A stretch of DNA of 64,000 nucleotides from Holdemania massiliensis (GCF_022440805.1 NZ_JAKNTK010000001.1:3348001-3412000); one strand, 5' to 3'. Shown: positions 1-9,026, counted from the first letter of the stretch. A program made the numbers and translations. Notes: generated from the sequence alone by a model not told the origin.

Positions 1-1
1 T

Positions 2-298
2 ACCGCCCGCAGCTTTGGCATGTACGCCAGCGAACCGGTCAACATGACGCTGCGCTTTGATTTATCCTTGGCCAATACCGTCTTTGACCGTTTTGGCCAG
101 GACATTCTGATCACACGCATTACGGATCAGGATTTTGATGTCAATCTGACGTTAAGCGTCGCTCCGCCCTTTTTAGGCTGGCTGTTTCAGTTTGGCCGGC
201 GTGTTCGCATCCTGCAGCCGCAGTCGCTGAAAGATCAGCTGCGCGAAGCGGCCGAAGCCACGCTCAGCACTTTAAACGACGAAGCGTCCGATTCCTAA
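2..298 (+). CDS. WYL-domain transcriptional regulator, C-terminal part (5' end outside window)
   Basis: The reading frame is open from the window edge, so only about the last 98 residues are present. The segment with a DRFG motif, a central F-x-V stretch and the WLFQFG-x-x-V-x-I-x-x-P ending matches the C-terminal extension (WCX) of YafY/WYL-type regulators, which carry an N-terminal HTH and a ligand-sensing WYL domain. Family assignment rests on this tail alone; neither the HTH nor the WYL box is visible here. The gene ends with TAA and no strong terminator hairpin follows directly. Confidence 0.65.
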   Translation, partial: TARSFGMYASEPVNMTLRFDLSLANTVFDRFGQDILITRITDQDFDVNLTLSVAPPFLGWLFQFGRRVRILQPQSLKDQLREAAEATLSTLNDEASDS

Positions 299-436
299 TG
301 CGTTTTTCGCTTTCATCAACAGGATTCCCAGAATGGTTTTATTAAAACCGAAACCTGCCCTTTCCTTTCAAGCCAAGGAACAAATCAATCACACGGGAAA
401 GGAATGCATATTCAATTCCATTTGAACGTCAGGAAA

Positions 437-445
437 TGCTATAAT
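437..445 (+). promoter_or_regulatory. Extended -10 promoter of the LytTR gene
   Basis: TGCTATAAT is an extended -10 element 25 bases before the ATG at 471, followed by AAAGGGGAG as ribosome site. No good -35 lies 17 bases upstream, which the extended -10 would excuse. Confidence 0.5.
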
Positions 446-470
446 AAAAAAAGTTAAAGGGGAGAAGTGT

Positions 471-1187
471 ATGAAGCTCTGTATCGGTTTATGCGACGAG
501 AACCCGCTGCATTTGCGGATGATAGCGCAGGAAATCAGGCGCCTGGGCAGGATTCGGGAAATCGAAACTGAAATTTACACCTGGACCTGCGGCTCACAGC
601 TGCTGCAAGAGGCTGAATCCTGCAGCATCCAGCTTTATCTTCTGGAGATCAAAATGCCGGACATGAGCGGCATTGAAGTCGCGAAGCAGCTGAATCAGCT
701 CCAGCCTTCAGCGCAGATTATCTTCATTTCCGATTCTTTAGAGCCGGTCTGCGATATTTATGAAACCGAGCATCTTTATTTTATCCTGAAGTCTCAGCTG
801 GCAAGGCGGCTGCCGGATGCCTTGGACCGTGCTTTAATGAAGCTGGGAAAAGCCCAGAAGGGTGTCAGCTTTATGCTTCACAGCCGCCGTCAGGTAACCC
901 CGATTCCGCTTCATTCGATTGTGTGCATCGAAAAAGAACTGCGTAAGATCATCATCACGACCACACATGAGCGTTATGAAATGTATGCCAAGCTTCAGGA
1001 TGCGTTAGCATCGCTGCCGCCGAATGACTTCGTTCAATGTCATCGTTCCTACATCGTCGCTTTCCGCCATATTGAACAAATTTGCGGCAATGAAATCCTG
1101 CTTTCCAACGGTCAGCGGCTGCCCATCGGCAGAACTTTTATGCAGCCGCTTAAAGAAGCCCTGACGCAACGGCAGTTTTCTTCCTGA
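471..1187 (+). CDS. LytTR-family response regulator with Glu at the phospho-acceptor position
   Basis: A 238-residue two-domain regulator of the AgrA/VirR type: a CheY-like receiver (about 1-120) and a LytTR DNA-binding domain (about 138-235, with the conserved HRSYIV and PIGR segments). The acidic pocket (D9-E10) and the conserved Lys in FILKS are present, but the usual phospho-Asp of the LLD-x-x-MP motif is Glu59 (LLEIKMPDMSG). Glu here often mimics the phosphorylated state, so the protein may be constitutively active or controlled by other means. No histidine kinase lies beside it, which fits an orphan regulator. Start is supported by AAAGGGGAG eight bases upstream. Confidence 0.85.
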   Translation: MKLCIGLCDENPLHLRMIAQEIRRLGRIREIETEIYTWTCGSQLLQEAESCSIQLYLLEIKMPDMSGIEVAKQLNQLQPSAQIIFISDSLEPVCDIYETEHLYFILKSQLARRLPDALDRALMKLGKAQKGVSFMLHSRRQVTPIPLHSIVCIEKELRKIIITTTHERYEMYAKLQDALASLPPNDFVQCHRSYIVAFRHIEQICGNEILLSNGQRLPIGRTFMQPLKEALTQRQFSS

Positions 1188-1682
1188 TTTTGTTTCTTTT
1201 GTTTGATTTATTCTTCAAATCGGCAATCATCCCATCGTAACGCAAGTCCTCTGGGTTTGTGTTTTTTTTTGCGGTTATGCTCAAATCCAGACAAGGACAA
1301 AGATCCGGACAAGTTCAGTCTTGATTTCCGGTTTTCCGCTCTGTCTGATAAACAATTTCTGACCTGGAATTTCTCTTGAACGATCCATCACAAATTCAAA
1401 CTGTTCCCCCAGGCTGTCGTTGTTCCAAAACGATTCGATCTTTACGTTTCATTTTCGCTTGCCTGAAGCCGCCCTTTTGTGAATTTAATAATAAAAACGA
1501 ATTTCAAGCTTGTCCACAAACCAAAAAGCAGTCTGTTTTTCTCCATCCGAATGGGAAAACAAACTGCTTTCTGTTCAATTGGTTAAAAATCGAAATTAAG
1601 CTTTCTGCATCAAGAGGTTTATGTTGTCCGTTTCCGGGTTACCCTCAGGCGGCAGCTTCTGACTGTGGAACAAATTTTTGCT
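1188..1682. other. Intergenic stretch between convergent regulators
   Basis: About 495 bases between the LytTR gene and the convergent SARP-like gene. It contains a T9 run near 1262-1271 and the hairpin terminator listed separately. An ORF crossing the 3' half is antisense to the SARP-like gene and shows no family signature. I see nothing else. Confidence 0.4.
1523..1570 (-). terminator. Intrinsic terminator of the SARP-like regulator gene
   Basis: Arms AAAGCAGT (1525-1532) and ACTGCTTT (1563-1570), extended inwards by T-rich/A-rich pairing. Read on the minus strand the hairpin is followed by TTTTTGG, about 110 bases after the stop codon at 1683. Confidence 0.6.
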
Positions 1683-2843
1683 TTAGTCTTTATCCGCTAG
1701 CGGCATGGGCTGAATTTCACAGACATTGTAATTCAGTTTTGTCTGATCTGCCGGATAGCGTTTATAAAACCGCGTACAGATCCGCTTCGCTGCGATATCA
1801 CTGTCTTCACGCTGCCGCAGCGTCATCATGACCGCATACTGACTTTTTGAAATTCGGCAGAAAATATCACTGCTGCGCAGTTCGCTTTCCAGCACCCGGC
1901 TCAAATATTCCACCATATCTCCTTCTGGCATTGTCCCCTCGGCTGTCCGCAGGTCCAGCATGATCACATAGAAGCTCTCACGGGAACGCTGAATTTCCCG
2001 AATCCGTGCCTGATAAAGCTTCTGAAACACCGAACGGTCACAGAAGAAAGCCAGAGGTTCGCTGACATCCTCATTTAACGAAGAAATCAGTTCATCCAGA
2101 CTTACGGCTTCTCCATTTTCCGCACTGATAAAATAAATCAGAGCCTGCGACTTTCCCTGGAACTCAATGCCGTATTCCTTCTGGAAGGCCGCCGCAATCT
2201 GTTCATATTTACGGATGGCTTCGCTGAACTTCCGCTGACGGATCATAATGCGCAGCATCAGATAATTGACTTGATCGTTGAACGGCTCAATCGCCAACAA
2301 GGCCTGATAAAGATTCAGCGCTTCCCCATAGCACTCTTCCTGTTCCAGATCCTCTGCCATTTTATTCGTAACGGTCAGAATTCGCTTCCATTGTCGCTCC
2401 CGTTCTTCTAAAATCCACGGATCATCCAGATCAGCGATAAACTCCCCGCGAATCAATCCGGTCAGCGCTTTCGCGTCTTCATAATCCGCACGCAGAACAA
2501 TTTTATCCAGCTGCGCGATATCCAGTTCAAATTCTGCCCGTGGATTCAGGCGATATCCGCCGCGTACGGTCTGGATCCAATCCCGCCCGCTGCCACCCGG
2601 CAGCTGTTCCAGCGAATTCCGCAGACGAAATATCGCGAACTTCAGCGCATTCAGCGGGTTCCGGCTCTGCGGCCAGAAAATTTCAATTAACTGTTCCTTT
2701 GTGACTGTCCTGTCGCGATGAAGAATCAAATATGCAAAAATAGACGCGATTTGCTTCCCCATGGAAGACTCTAAATTCATTTCCTTACCTCGGACCTTAA
2801 GGCAAAAATTGCCCATCATCATAATTTTCCATTTCATGTTCAT
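1683..2843 (-). CDS. SARP/BTAD-type transcriptional regulator with a degenerate GGDEF-like tail
   Basis: About 386 residues. An N-terminal winged helix of the OmpR/SARP type (TVTKEQLIEIFWP, then NALKFAIFRLRNSL and V-R-G-G-Y-R-L) is followed by a BTAD-like helical repeat region (about 95-240). The C-terminus (about 270-380) resembles a diguanylate cyclase fold: FYVIMLDL, a RSSDIFCRI segment and then SKSQYAV where GGDEF would be, so it cannot be an active cyclase. Start chosen at 2843 (ATG) because GAGGTG sits seven bases upstream; a GTG nine bases further upstream is less likely. It probably activates a nearby or distant target; no operon partner is evident. Confidence 0.7.
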   Translation of the reverse strand: MNMKWKIMMMGNFCLKVRGKEMNLESSMGKQIASIFAYLILHRDRTVTKEQLIEIFWPQSRNPLNALKFAIFRLRNSLEQLPGGSGRDWIQTVRGGYRLNPRAEFELDIAQLDKIVLRADYEDAKALTGLIRGEFIADLDDPWILEERERQWKRILTVTNKMAEDLEQEECYGEALNLYQALLAIEPFNDQVNYLMLRIMIRQRKFSEAIRKYEQIAAAFQKEYGIEFQGKSQALIYFISAENGEAVSLDELISSLNEDVSEPLAFFCDRSVFQKLYQARIREIQRSRESFYVIMLDLRTAEGTMPEGDMVEYLSRVLESELRSSDIFCRISKSQYAVMMTLRQREDSDIAAKRICTRFYKRYPADQTKLNYNVCEIQPMPLADKD

Positions 2844-2918
2844 TGACAGCACCTCACATCATCAACAGTTTATCAAATTTTTAATTAATAAGAAATAATA
2901 TTTCAAAATTATTTCAGG

Positions 2919-3179
2919 TTAGTTGAATAATAATGCCATACCGATCAGATTGACCACCCCCGCCGCGGCCGCGACTTTGACAAACGACGGCTTGGACACC
3001 TTATGATGGGCAAGTATCATGCCCGCAATCAGTCCCAATGCACCGCCCAGAAAAGCCAGCGTAAAGAATACCTTCTCCGGAACCCGCCAGCGATGCGTAC
3101 AGGCACAGAATTTATCCCACAGGCACAAAAGAATTTCTGCCAGATTGACAAAGACGAAGACAAACATCCAAAACGTCAT
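2919..3179 (-). CDS. DUF1294 family small membrane protein
   Basis: An 86-residue, mostly hydrophobic protein with three predicted membrane segments and the family-typical W-D-K near residue 21 and R-x-P-E-x-x-[FL] (RVPEKVFF), then GGALGLIAGM and H-K-x-x-K-P-x-F. It fits DUF1294, whose function is unknown. Its start overlaps the stop of the upstream Xaa-Pro peptidase gene (ATGA), so the two are translationally coupled. Confidence 0.8.
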   Translation of the reverse strand: MTFWMFVFVFVNLAEILLCLWDKFCACTHRWRVPEKVFFTLAFLGGALGLIAGMILAHHKVSKPSFVKVAAAAGVVNLIGMALLFN

Positions 3180-4231
3180 AGTACCGGCTGATCCTTCGGA
3201 TCATGATTCAGCACTTCACAGCCATCCGCCGTCACCAGCACCAGATCTTCAATCCGGACGCCGCCGACGTTGGGCAGATAAATTCCCGGTTCGATCGAAA
3301 AGCACATGCCTTCCTCCACAACGATCTCATCCACAGCGCTGACATCAAACGGTTCATGGACGCTTAAACCGATGCCATGTCCGGTCCGATGAATGAAATA
3401 CGGACCGTACCCAGCCTGTTCGATCACCTGACGGCACGCCCGATCGATATCACAAAATCTTACACCCGGCTTCACCGCCGCAATCCCTGCAAGGTTTGCC
3501 TGCCGAACGGTTTCATAGACTGCTTCCATCGAATTATGCCCGACGAAGAAGGTTCTTGTCATATCTGAACAATAGCCTTCAAACCGGCATCCCATATCGA
3601 CGATGACCGACATGCCTTCGGTCAGGACTTTCTCCCCTGGCACAGCATGGGGATCCGCGCAGTTTTCCGCAAATGCGACAATCGTATCAAACGACGGATC
3701 ACTGTCAGCCAGTTCTCTGAACGCCGCATTGATTTCCTGTTCCAACTGTTTCTCCGTCTTGCCAATCTGGATCAGTTCGCGCACCCGCGCCATCACCCGA
3801 TCATTATTCAGTGAAGCCTGGCGCATTTTCGCCTGTTCTTCCTTGTCCTTGACACTGCGGATCCGATCGACAAGATTGCCGTCGACAAGGTTCAGATCTG
3901 GACGCTGCGCCATTAACCGAATCAGAAAGCCGGATGGCCAAAACTTATCTACGCCCACCTTTCCGGTTAAAAACTGGGAAACGACCTGAACGCCATCCTC
4001 CGTATCATTGTAGCGGACCAATTCAAAATCGGAGGTAAGCTCAAGCGGAAACAGCTCGTTGAGCACCAGCTTCGGCAGCCCCTGAGCCGTGATGATCAGC
4101 GCGATTAACCGCTCACCGCAGGAAAACTGGCGATGAATAAAATATTCCATAGCGCTGTGATCTGAAATCAGACACGCCTGCAGGCCTTCCTCCTGCATTC
4201 TTTTTTGAAGCCGTTCAATTCTTTCCTTCAT
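3176..4231 (-). CDS. Xaa-Pro aminopeptidase, M24B family
   Basis: A 351-residue cytoplasmic dimetal peptidase that removes residues N-terminal to proline. The creatinase-like N-terminal domain spans about 1-120. The catalytic pita-bread domain shows all five ligand positions: VDMG and SDMTRTF (two Asp), GHGIG followed by VHEP (His), SIEPGIY (Glu) and RIEDLV (Glu). Length is normal for the short Firmicute form. AAAGGATAAATT precedes the ATG. It lies between mutY (three bases upstream) and the overlapping DUF1294 gene, forming a minus-strand operon. Confidence 0.92.
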   Translation of the reverse strand: MKERIERLQKRMQEEGLQACLISDHSAMEYFIHRQFSCGERLIALIITAQGLPKLVLNELFPLELTSDFELVRYNDTEDGVQVVSQFLTGKVGVDKFWPSGFLIRLMAQRPDLNLVDGNLVDRIRSVKDKEEQAKMRQASLNNDRVMARVRELIQIGKTEKQLEQEINAAFRELADSDPSFDTIVAFAENCADPHAVPGEKVLTEGMSVIVDMGCRFEGYCSDMTRTFFVGHNSMEAVYETVRQANLAGIAAVKPGVRFCDIDRACRQVIEQAGYGPYFIHRTGHGIGLSVHEPFDVSAVDEIVVEEGMCFSIEPGIYLPNVGGVRIEDLVLVTADGCEVLNHDPKDQPVL

Positions 4232-4234
4232 AAT

Positions 4235-5356
4235 TTATCCTTTCTTTTTCACGGGAGAACCCGCGTTTGATAACCTTCTCGTTGACGGCTGCACCTCGCT
4301 GCTTTCAGCACGATCCGCTGCCGTCTGTATGGTTTGACCCGCCGTCGATGTTTCTTCCGCCAGGTCATCGTTAAGCCATTTGCGGTGCGCACCCACAATC
4401 GGAATGGCATCCAGCTCGCTTTTCGCCAGCCAGAAGCAGTCCTCCGGCAGCGTTTCCTGCACCCCTTCAGCTAACCGGCCGCGGTAGCATTCCATATTCC
4501 ACACCCGGTGGGAAAAGACATGTTTTCGTCTGCCGATATAATCGAGCTGTTCGGTCTGGTTTAACGGTACGGCGCTCTGCGGCAGCCGGTACAGGCCTTT
4601 CATCAAGCCATCCGACCAATCCCGGCTTATCAGAATCTCATCCTGATCATTCTCTATCCAATAAGTATACAGCTCAAGCTCAACCGGCGGCTTGGCTTTC
4701 TTTTTCACCGGATATTGATTCCACGTTCCCGTCTGACCTGCACCGCAAAACGGCGCTAACGGACAAAGCAGACATTGGGGATTTTTAGGTGTACAAACTA
4801 ACGCGCCGATTTCCATCATCGCCTGGGTGAACACGGCGGGATCGCTGCCTTCCATCCAATCGTACACCTGATGCCAGACCAAGTCGACGGTCGTTTTCTT
4901 CGTGATGTCTTCCGAATACTGAAGCACCCGTGTGCTTACCCGCAGCACATTGCCGTCCACCGCCGGAGCCCGCAGGCCGTAAGCAATGCTGCCAATCGCC
5001 CCGGCCGTATAAAAACCAATGCCGGGAATTGAGCGCAGCTGTTCAATATCCGCGGGCAAAACGCCTTGATACCGCTCCACGACAACCTTTGCGCCTTCAT
5101 GCAGCTTCCGCGCGCGATTGTAATAACCCAACCCCTGCCATACCTGCAGCACTTCCTCAATCGGCGCTTCAGCCAGCGCCTGAACCGTAGGCCAACGCTC
5201 CATCCAGCGCTGATAATATGGAAGCATGGAATCGATCCGCGTCTGCTGCGCCATAATCTCACTGACCCAGATCGCATACGGGTCACGGGTCTGACGAAAC
5301 GGCAGATCACGATGGTGGATCTTATACCATGCACATAGTTCTTCTTCAAAATTCAT
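4235..5356 (-). CDS. mutY: A/G-specific adenine DNA glycosylase MutY
   Basis: Removes adenine mispaired with 8-oxoguanine or guanine. Visible are SEIMAQQT with the catalytic Glu, the helix-hairpin-helix (LRSIPGIGFYTAGAI) and VDGNVLRV with the catalytic Asp, the [4Fe-4S] loop C-x6-C-x2-C-x5-C (CTPKNPQCLLCPLAPFC), and a C-terminal NUDIX-like domain for 8-oxoG recognition. A Ser/Thr-rich tail ends the protein. Start chosen at ATG 5356 (MNFEEELCAW aligns with the family N-terminus and GGTGAAG lies upstream); a TTG at 5401 overlapping the preceding stop extends the frame by 15 residues but has no ribosome site. Confidence 0.93.
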   Translation of the reverse strand: MNFEEELCAWYKIHHRDLPFRQTRDPYAIWVSEIMAQQTRIDSMLPYYQRWMERWPTVQALAEAPIEEVLQVWQGLGYYNRARKLHEGAKVVVERYQGVLPADIEQLRSIPGIGFYTAGAIGSIAYGLRAPAVDGNVLRVSTRVLQYSEDITKKTTVDLVWHQVYDWMEGSDPAVFTQAMMEIGALVCTPKNPQCLLCPLAPFCGAGQTGTWNQYPVKKKAKPPVELELYTYWIENDQDEILISRDWSDGLMKGLYRLPQSAVPLNQTEQLDYIGRRKHVFSHRVWNMECYRGRLAEGVQETLPEDCFWLAKSELDAIPIVGAHRKWLNDDLAEETSTAGQTIQTAADRAESSEVQPSTRRLSNAGSPVKKKG

Positions 5357-5397
5357 TGTCTTCACCGCGCTTATTGTACCGTGTTTTCCTATAAAAC

Positions 5398-6171
5398 TCA
5401 AACGTCACGCGCAGATTCTTCGTGTCGCTTCCGCCGAATTTTCCGCCACAGCCTGTGCATCAGCAGGCCGCCGCCGATCATCGCCAGGAAATAACTGAAA
5501 TTGCCGGCCGCGGTTCCCCAAATCTGAGCGATATCGCGAAACACCAGCTGCGTGTTGGCCATCTTGGGCGAAAGATAAAACATCGACAGTTCCCCATAGT
5601 GGGAAAGAACAAGATTCAAGATTTCCGCTATTCCGCACAACACCCCGAACAATCCCAGCATTTTCACAGCGCCGGCCGCGTTGTCCTGCATGCTTTCACT
5701 GGTTCCGCACACGATCGCAATCACGATTAAAAGATCATGCCACAGAAACGAAAACAAGGTTAAAAACACATAGGGACTCAGCATATCCGAAGGATCCAGA
5801 TACACTGCCACCCCACCCAAGAGGGCAAAATCCGCCAGAAATGTGATGATTGTCCGCCGGCCTTTTTTGACCATCGGCAGAAGCAGGCAGAGATACATGG
5901 GTACACTGCACAGCTGAAATGGGAAATACCACCAATTATACACACCCTGATCCACGATCAGAAAGCGGAACAGCTGCTTTGCCAGCTCGGCCAAAAGCAA
6001 AACCCACCCCATTCTCCAAAGCAGCTTCTGCTTTTGTGCTTCACTCAAATTTCTTAACCGCCAGCCGATCAACGCCGCGCACACCGCACCCGCTGCCATC
6101 GCCGCATGAAAAACACCATATGGCTGCGGCGGGTTCATCGTAAAAACAAAGATCAGAAATTGACTTCTCAT
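5398..6171 (-). CDS. YwaF/TIGR02206-type integral membrane protein
   Basis: About 257 residues with six to seven predicted membrane segments. The W-x-x-P-F-Q-L-C-S-V-P-x-Y-L segment (near residue 85-98) and the hydrophobic pattern match the TIGR02206/YwaF family of unknown function. Two in-frame ATGs are close; the second (6171) has better spacing from AAGGA. It is the first gene of the mutY-Xaa-Pro peptidase-DUF1294 operon by position. Confidence 0.7.
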   Translation of the reverse strand: MRSQFLIFVFTMNPPQPYGVFHAAMAAGAVCAALIGWRLRNLSEAQKQKLLWRMGWVLLLAELAKQLFRFLIVDQGVYNWWYFPFQLCSVPMYLCLLLPMVKKGRRTIITFLADFALLGGVAVYLDPSDMLSPYVFLTLFSFLWHDLLIVIAIVCGTSESMQDNAAGAVKMLGLFGVLCGIAEILNLVLSHYGELSMFYLSPKMANTQLVFRDIAQIWGTAAGNFSYFLAMIGGGLLMHRLWRKIRRKRHEESARDV

Positions 6172-6290
6172 TCTCATTCCTTCTTTGTCTTTATTATAAC
6201 GCGCCGGTCAAACCGTGGTAAAATAGAAGCAGGTTAACAAAACAGGATGACCTGGCTTTACGTCAGGATCAGATAAAGGAGTAAATAACC

Positions 6291-7016
6291 ATGGAAAAAG
6301 ATTTACAGCAGCTGCAGACCATCATGGATCACGGAAAACGCATCGTCTTTTTTACCGGCGCCGGCACATCCACGGAAAGTGGAATTCCGGATTTCCGCAG
6401 CGTCGATGGCTTGTATCATCAACAATACGATTACCCGCCGGAAGAAATCATCAGCCACCATTTTTTTGAGGAAAACCCAAAGGAATTCTATCGCTTTTAC
6501 CGCAGCCGCATGATTTATCCCGATGCTCAGCCCAACGCCGCTCACCGCTTTATCGCAGAACTGGAGAGAACCGGAAGGGGTCTGGGCGTCGTCACCCAGA
6601 ACATCGACAATCTGCATACGCTGGCAGGCAGCCGGAAGGTTGCGGAGCTGCATGGCTCGATCATGCGCAACTACTGCGTTCATTGCCATCATGAGGAAGG
6701 TCTGGATTGGATGATCCAATCTGAAGATCTGCCCCGCTGTCCCATCTGCGGCGGTCTGATGAAACCGGATGTCGTTTTGTATGAGGAATCACTCAATGAA
6801 TCCGTCATGGAGCAGGCGTTAACCTGGATCCATCAGGCAGACGTGCTGATCATCTGCGGTACTTCGCTGGCGGTTTATCCAGCAGCCGGCATGGTGCGTT
6901 ACTTCACCGGCGATCAGTTGGTCGTCATCAATAAGACAGCGACACCGATGGACAACAACGCTGACCTGTGCATTCAGGCGCCGTTAGCCCAGACCTTGGC
7001 GCAGCTGCATGTTTAG
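6291..7016 (+). CDS. NAD-dependent protein deacylase, Sir2 family
   Basis: A 241-residue sirtuin. NAD-binding and catalytic motifs are in place: GAGTSTESGIPDFRS, TQNIDNLH, the catalytic His in ELHGS, a Cys4 zinc site (CVHC and CPIC), CGTSLAVYP and VVINKT. It removes acyl groups from lysine using NAD+, releasing nicotinamide and O-acyl-ADP-ribose. A strong ribosome site (AAAGGAG) precedes the ATG. It is a single-gene unit, divergent from the YwaF-like gene and ended by the terminator at 7103. Confidence 0.93.
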   Translation: MEKDLQQLQTIMDHGKRIVFFTGAGTSTESGIPDFRSVDGLYHQQYDYPPEEIISHHFFEENPKEFYRFYRSRMIYPDAQPNAAHRFIAELERTGRGLGVVTQNIDNLHTLAGSRKVAELHGSIMRNYCVHCHHEEGLDWMIQSEDLPRCPICGGLMKPDVVLYEESLNESVMEQALTWIHQADVLIICGTSLAVYPAAGMVRYFTGDQLVVINKTATPMDNNADLCIQAPLAQTLAQLHV

Positions 7017-7102
7017 CTTTCAAAGGCACCCGCACATCAGCCATGATGGGCCAGACCGTCTGACGCAGAAAGGCGTCCCCAATCCTGAATCCCGCTCAGC
7101 GG

Positions 7103-7139
7103 AGTTTTGCATCTTCCGATCGCAAAACTTCTTTTTTTA
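7103..7139 (+). terminator. Intrinsic terminator after the Sir2 gene
   Basis: Perfect arms AGTTTTGC (7103-7110) and GCAAAACT (7122-7129), followed by TTCTTTTTTT on the plus strand. Confidence 0.8.
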
Positions 7140-7216
7140 TACTTGATTCGCTTAAGCCTTGAGTTTCAGCGTCCTCCTCTATTTTCTAATCGTGCCTGTT
7201 TCTTATTCTGAACAAA

Positions 7217-7253
7217 TCAAAAAAAAGAAACAGCGGATTTTTATACCCGCTGT
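7217..7253 (-). terminator. Intrinsic terminator after the polysaccharide deacetylase gene
   Basis: Arms ACAGCGG (7230-7236) and CCGCTGT (7247-7253); on the minus strand the hairpin runs into TTTCTTTTTTT, about 35 bases after the stop codon. Confidence 0.8.
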
Positions 7254-7285
7254 CTGATTAAGCTCAGCTTCCATTGTAAACGGCC

Positions 7286-8692
7286 TCAATCCTTGATATC
7301 ATACGCGCTGTATACACGCTGGCCGTTGTAAACCTCCACGCCCTTGGCATTCAGCATTTCATCGACACTGACCAGCTGATACCCTGCTTCAATCAGCTTG
7401 GGGAGCAGTGCTTCCACGGCTGTTACCGTTTCAGCATGAATGTCATGCATCAGAACAATCGCTCCATCCTTGACTGAAGCCATCGTATTGTCCACCGTCT
7501 GAACAGGATCCAAGGTCTTCCAGTCCATCGTATCAATGCCCCACATGATGAGCGGATAAGCAGAGTTTTCCTTAACCAAGGCATTGGACGCACCATACGG
7601 CGGACGGAAATGCTTGATCGTAACCTGCCAGCCGGTCAGCTCCTGCACCAGTTCAGTTGTCCGGTTCAGCTGGAACAGCAGATTATCACCCTTCAGCTTG
7701 GTCAGCTTCGGGTGGTTATAGGAATGAGAAGCGGCCTCACTGGCGGAATTGATGACCATTAATGTCGTTTCCGGATATTTCTCCACCCGCATTCCCTGCA
7801 TGAAGAACGTCGCAGCCCCATCGTAATGCTGCAGAAGATTCAGCAGCTGAGGCGTGTTGGTCGGATGCGGCCCATCGTCAAAAGTCAGCGCAACCATCGG
7901 CTTATCCGGATCAATCAAGCGCGGTGGGATCCGCACGTTGTTTTCCGGAAGCCTGCCCTGTCCCACATCCAGCAGGAAATGTTCGCCTAGATTGGAAATC
8001 GGGAATTCCCAACGATAAGCCTTCTCGCTCACCATCCCGGCCGGAAAGTTAAAGATCAGCATGCCGTCTTTCAGCGTGAAATTAGAATAATTGCCAGAAT
8101 CCCACGCGGTTGCTTCAATCACCGGCAGCGTATAGGCCGCCGCTTGGGTATTCTCATCATTTTTCAGCTGAACACGCAGATTGGCCGCCAGCCATTTCAG
8201 CGCCGCTTCATCCAGCAAAGACGAAGCTTCAATCCATTGATGCTCAGCTAAATCATAGAAGTAAGCCTGCTGCCGTTCTTCTACCGTTTCATTTTCATTG
8301 CGGGCAATTGTATATTCCAGCGAAACATATCGATCCTGAGTCACATTCATCTGATAATCTGCCTTGATCATCAGCGGTTTCTTTTCTTTTTGATATCCAT
8401 CTGTCTGCGTTTTCAGATCATTAAAAATATTTTCCGCATTCTGTGACAAGGCCGCAAGAAATGTACTGTCTTCACTTTGCGGATAATAGACCGCTAACAG
8501 AACATCTTTGCTTTTATCCTTCAGCACTTCTGAGGAAGCGGTTTTCGACTTCATAAACGCCGGCTCTCGATTGGATAACAGCCAGGCCCCGCCAGCGGCG
8601 ATCAAGGCCAAAGCAGCAACCGCGATCACCATCAGGATCGCCAGATTGCCTTTATTGATCCGACGGCTTCTTTTTCTTCTCTGTGTTTTCAT
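7286..8692 (-). CDS. Membrane-anchored polysaccharide deacetylase (PgdA-like, CE4)
   Basis: A 468-residue protein with a short basic N-terminus, one membrane segment (about 16-38), an extracytoplasmic DUF3298-like region (about 60-240) and a C-terminal NodB domain. NodB motifs are present: TFDDGPH with the catalytic and metal Asp residues, H-S-Y-N-H-P as the metal His pair, and RPPYG; the late LMHDIH supplies the final His. The family removes acetyl groups from cell-wall N-acetylglucosamine, commonly giving lysozyme resistance. The ribosome site is weak (AGGACA). It forms its own unit. Confidence 0.88.
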   Translation of the reverse strand: MKTQRRKRSRRINKGNLAILMVIAVAALALIAAGGAWLLSNREPAFMKSKTASSEVLKDKSKDVLLAVYYPQSEDSTFLAALSQNAENIFNDLKTQTDGYQKEKKPLMIKADYQMNVTQDRYVSLEYTIARNENETVEERQQAYFYDLAEHQWIEASSLLDEAALKWLAANLRVQLKNDENTQAAAYTLPVIEATAWDSGNYSNFTLKDGMLIFNFPAGMVSEKAYRWEFPISNLGEHFLLDVGQGRLPENNVRIPPRLIDPDKPMVALTFDDGPHPTNTPQLLNLLQHYDGAATFFMQGMRVEKYPETTLMVINSASEAASHSYNHPKLTKLKGDNLLFQLNRTTELVQELTGWQVTIKHFRPPYGASNALVKENSAYPLIMWGIDTMDWKTLDPVQTVDNTMASVKDGAIVLMHDIHAETVTAVEALLPKLIEAGYQLVSVDEMLNAKGVEVYNGQRVYSAYDIKD

Positions 8693-9026
8693 TGGCTTGT
8701 GTTGTCCTTTCAGTACGGTAGAAAATGCCTACCCTTATATAAGATCATTGAAGCTCTTCAAAAGTTTAAATTTTTATCTTTCTTTTTTATTGTAGTCCGC
8801 ATTGCGGCCGATCAGACATTTTTCATATCCCGAACTGTCTGTATGTTCATTTTAGCTAAAATAACAAAAGAACTCAATGACAACGACTTTACGAAGTCTT
8901 ACAAATTCATGACGGCTTCCGTCATGAATCAAAAGCTGCTTACTTCAACACTTCAACAATTAAGTCGGCAGCGATAAAAAAACAGGAGAATCTTGTAGAA
9001 TTCTCCCACTTATGATGAGGCGTTGT
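8693..9026. other. Intergenic stretch with a perfect 10-bp hairpin
   Basis: Between the deacetylase start and the cutC stop. A perfect inverted repeat TTCATGACGG/CCGTCATGAA (8906-8928, 3-base loop) has no T-run on either strand, so it looks like a protein-binding site or RNA structure rather than a terminator. The cutC terminator lies at its end. No gene seen. Confidence 0.4.
8975..9007 (-). terminator. Intrinsic terminator after cutC
   Basis: Stem GGAGAAT/ATTCTCC with an eight-to-nine base loop, followed on the minus strand by TGTTTTTTT, 20 bases past the stop codon at 9027. Confidence 0.8.

Noticed and set aside
1376..1831. 151-codon plus-strand ORF between the two regulators
   Set aside because: It crosses a terminator hairpin, overlaps the SARP-like gene antisense, and shows no family resemblance or ribosome site.
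4930..5349. Long overlapping ORFs in other frames of mutY
   Set aside because: The MutY frame has all catalytic and iron-sulfur motifs; the others are compositional shadows.
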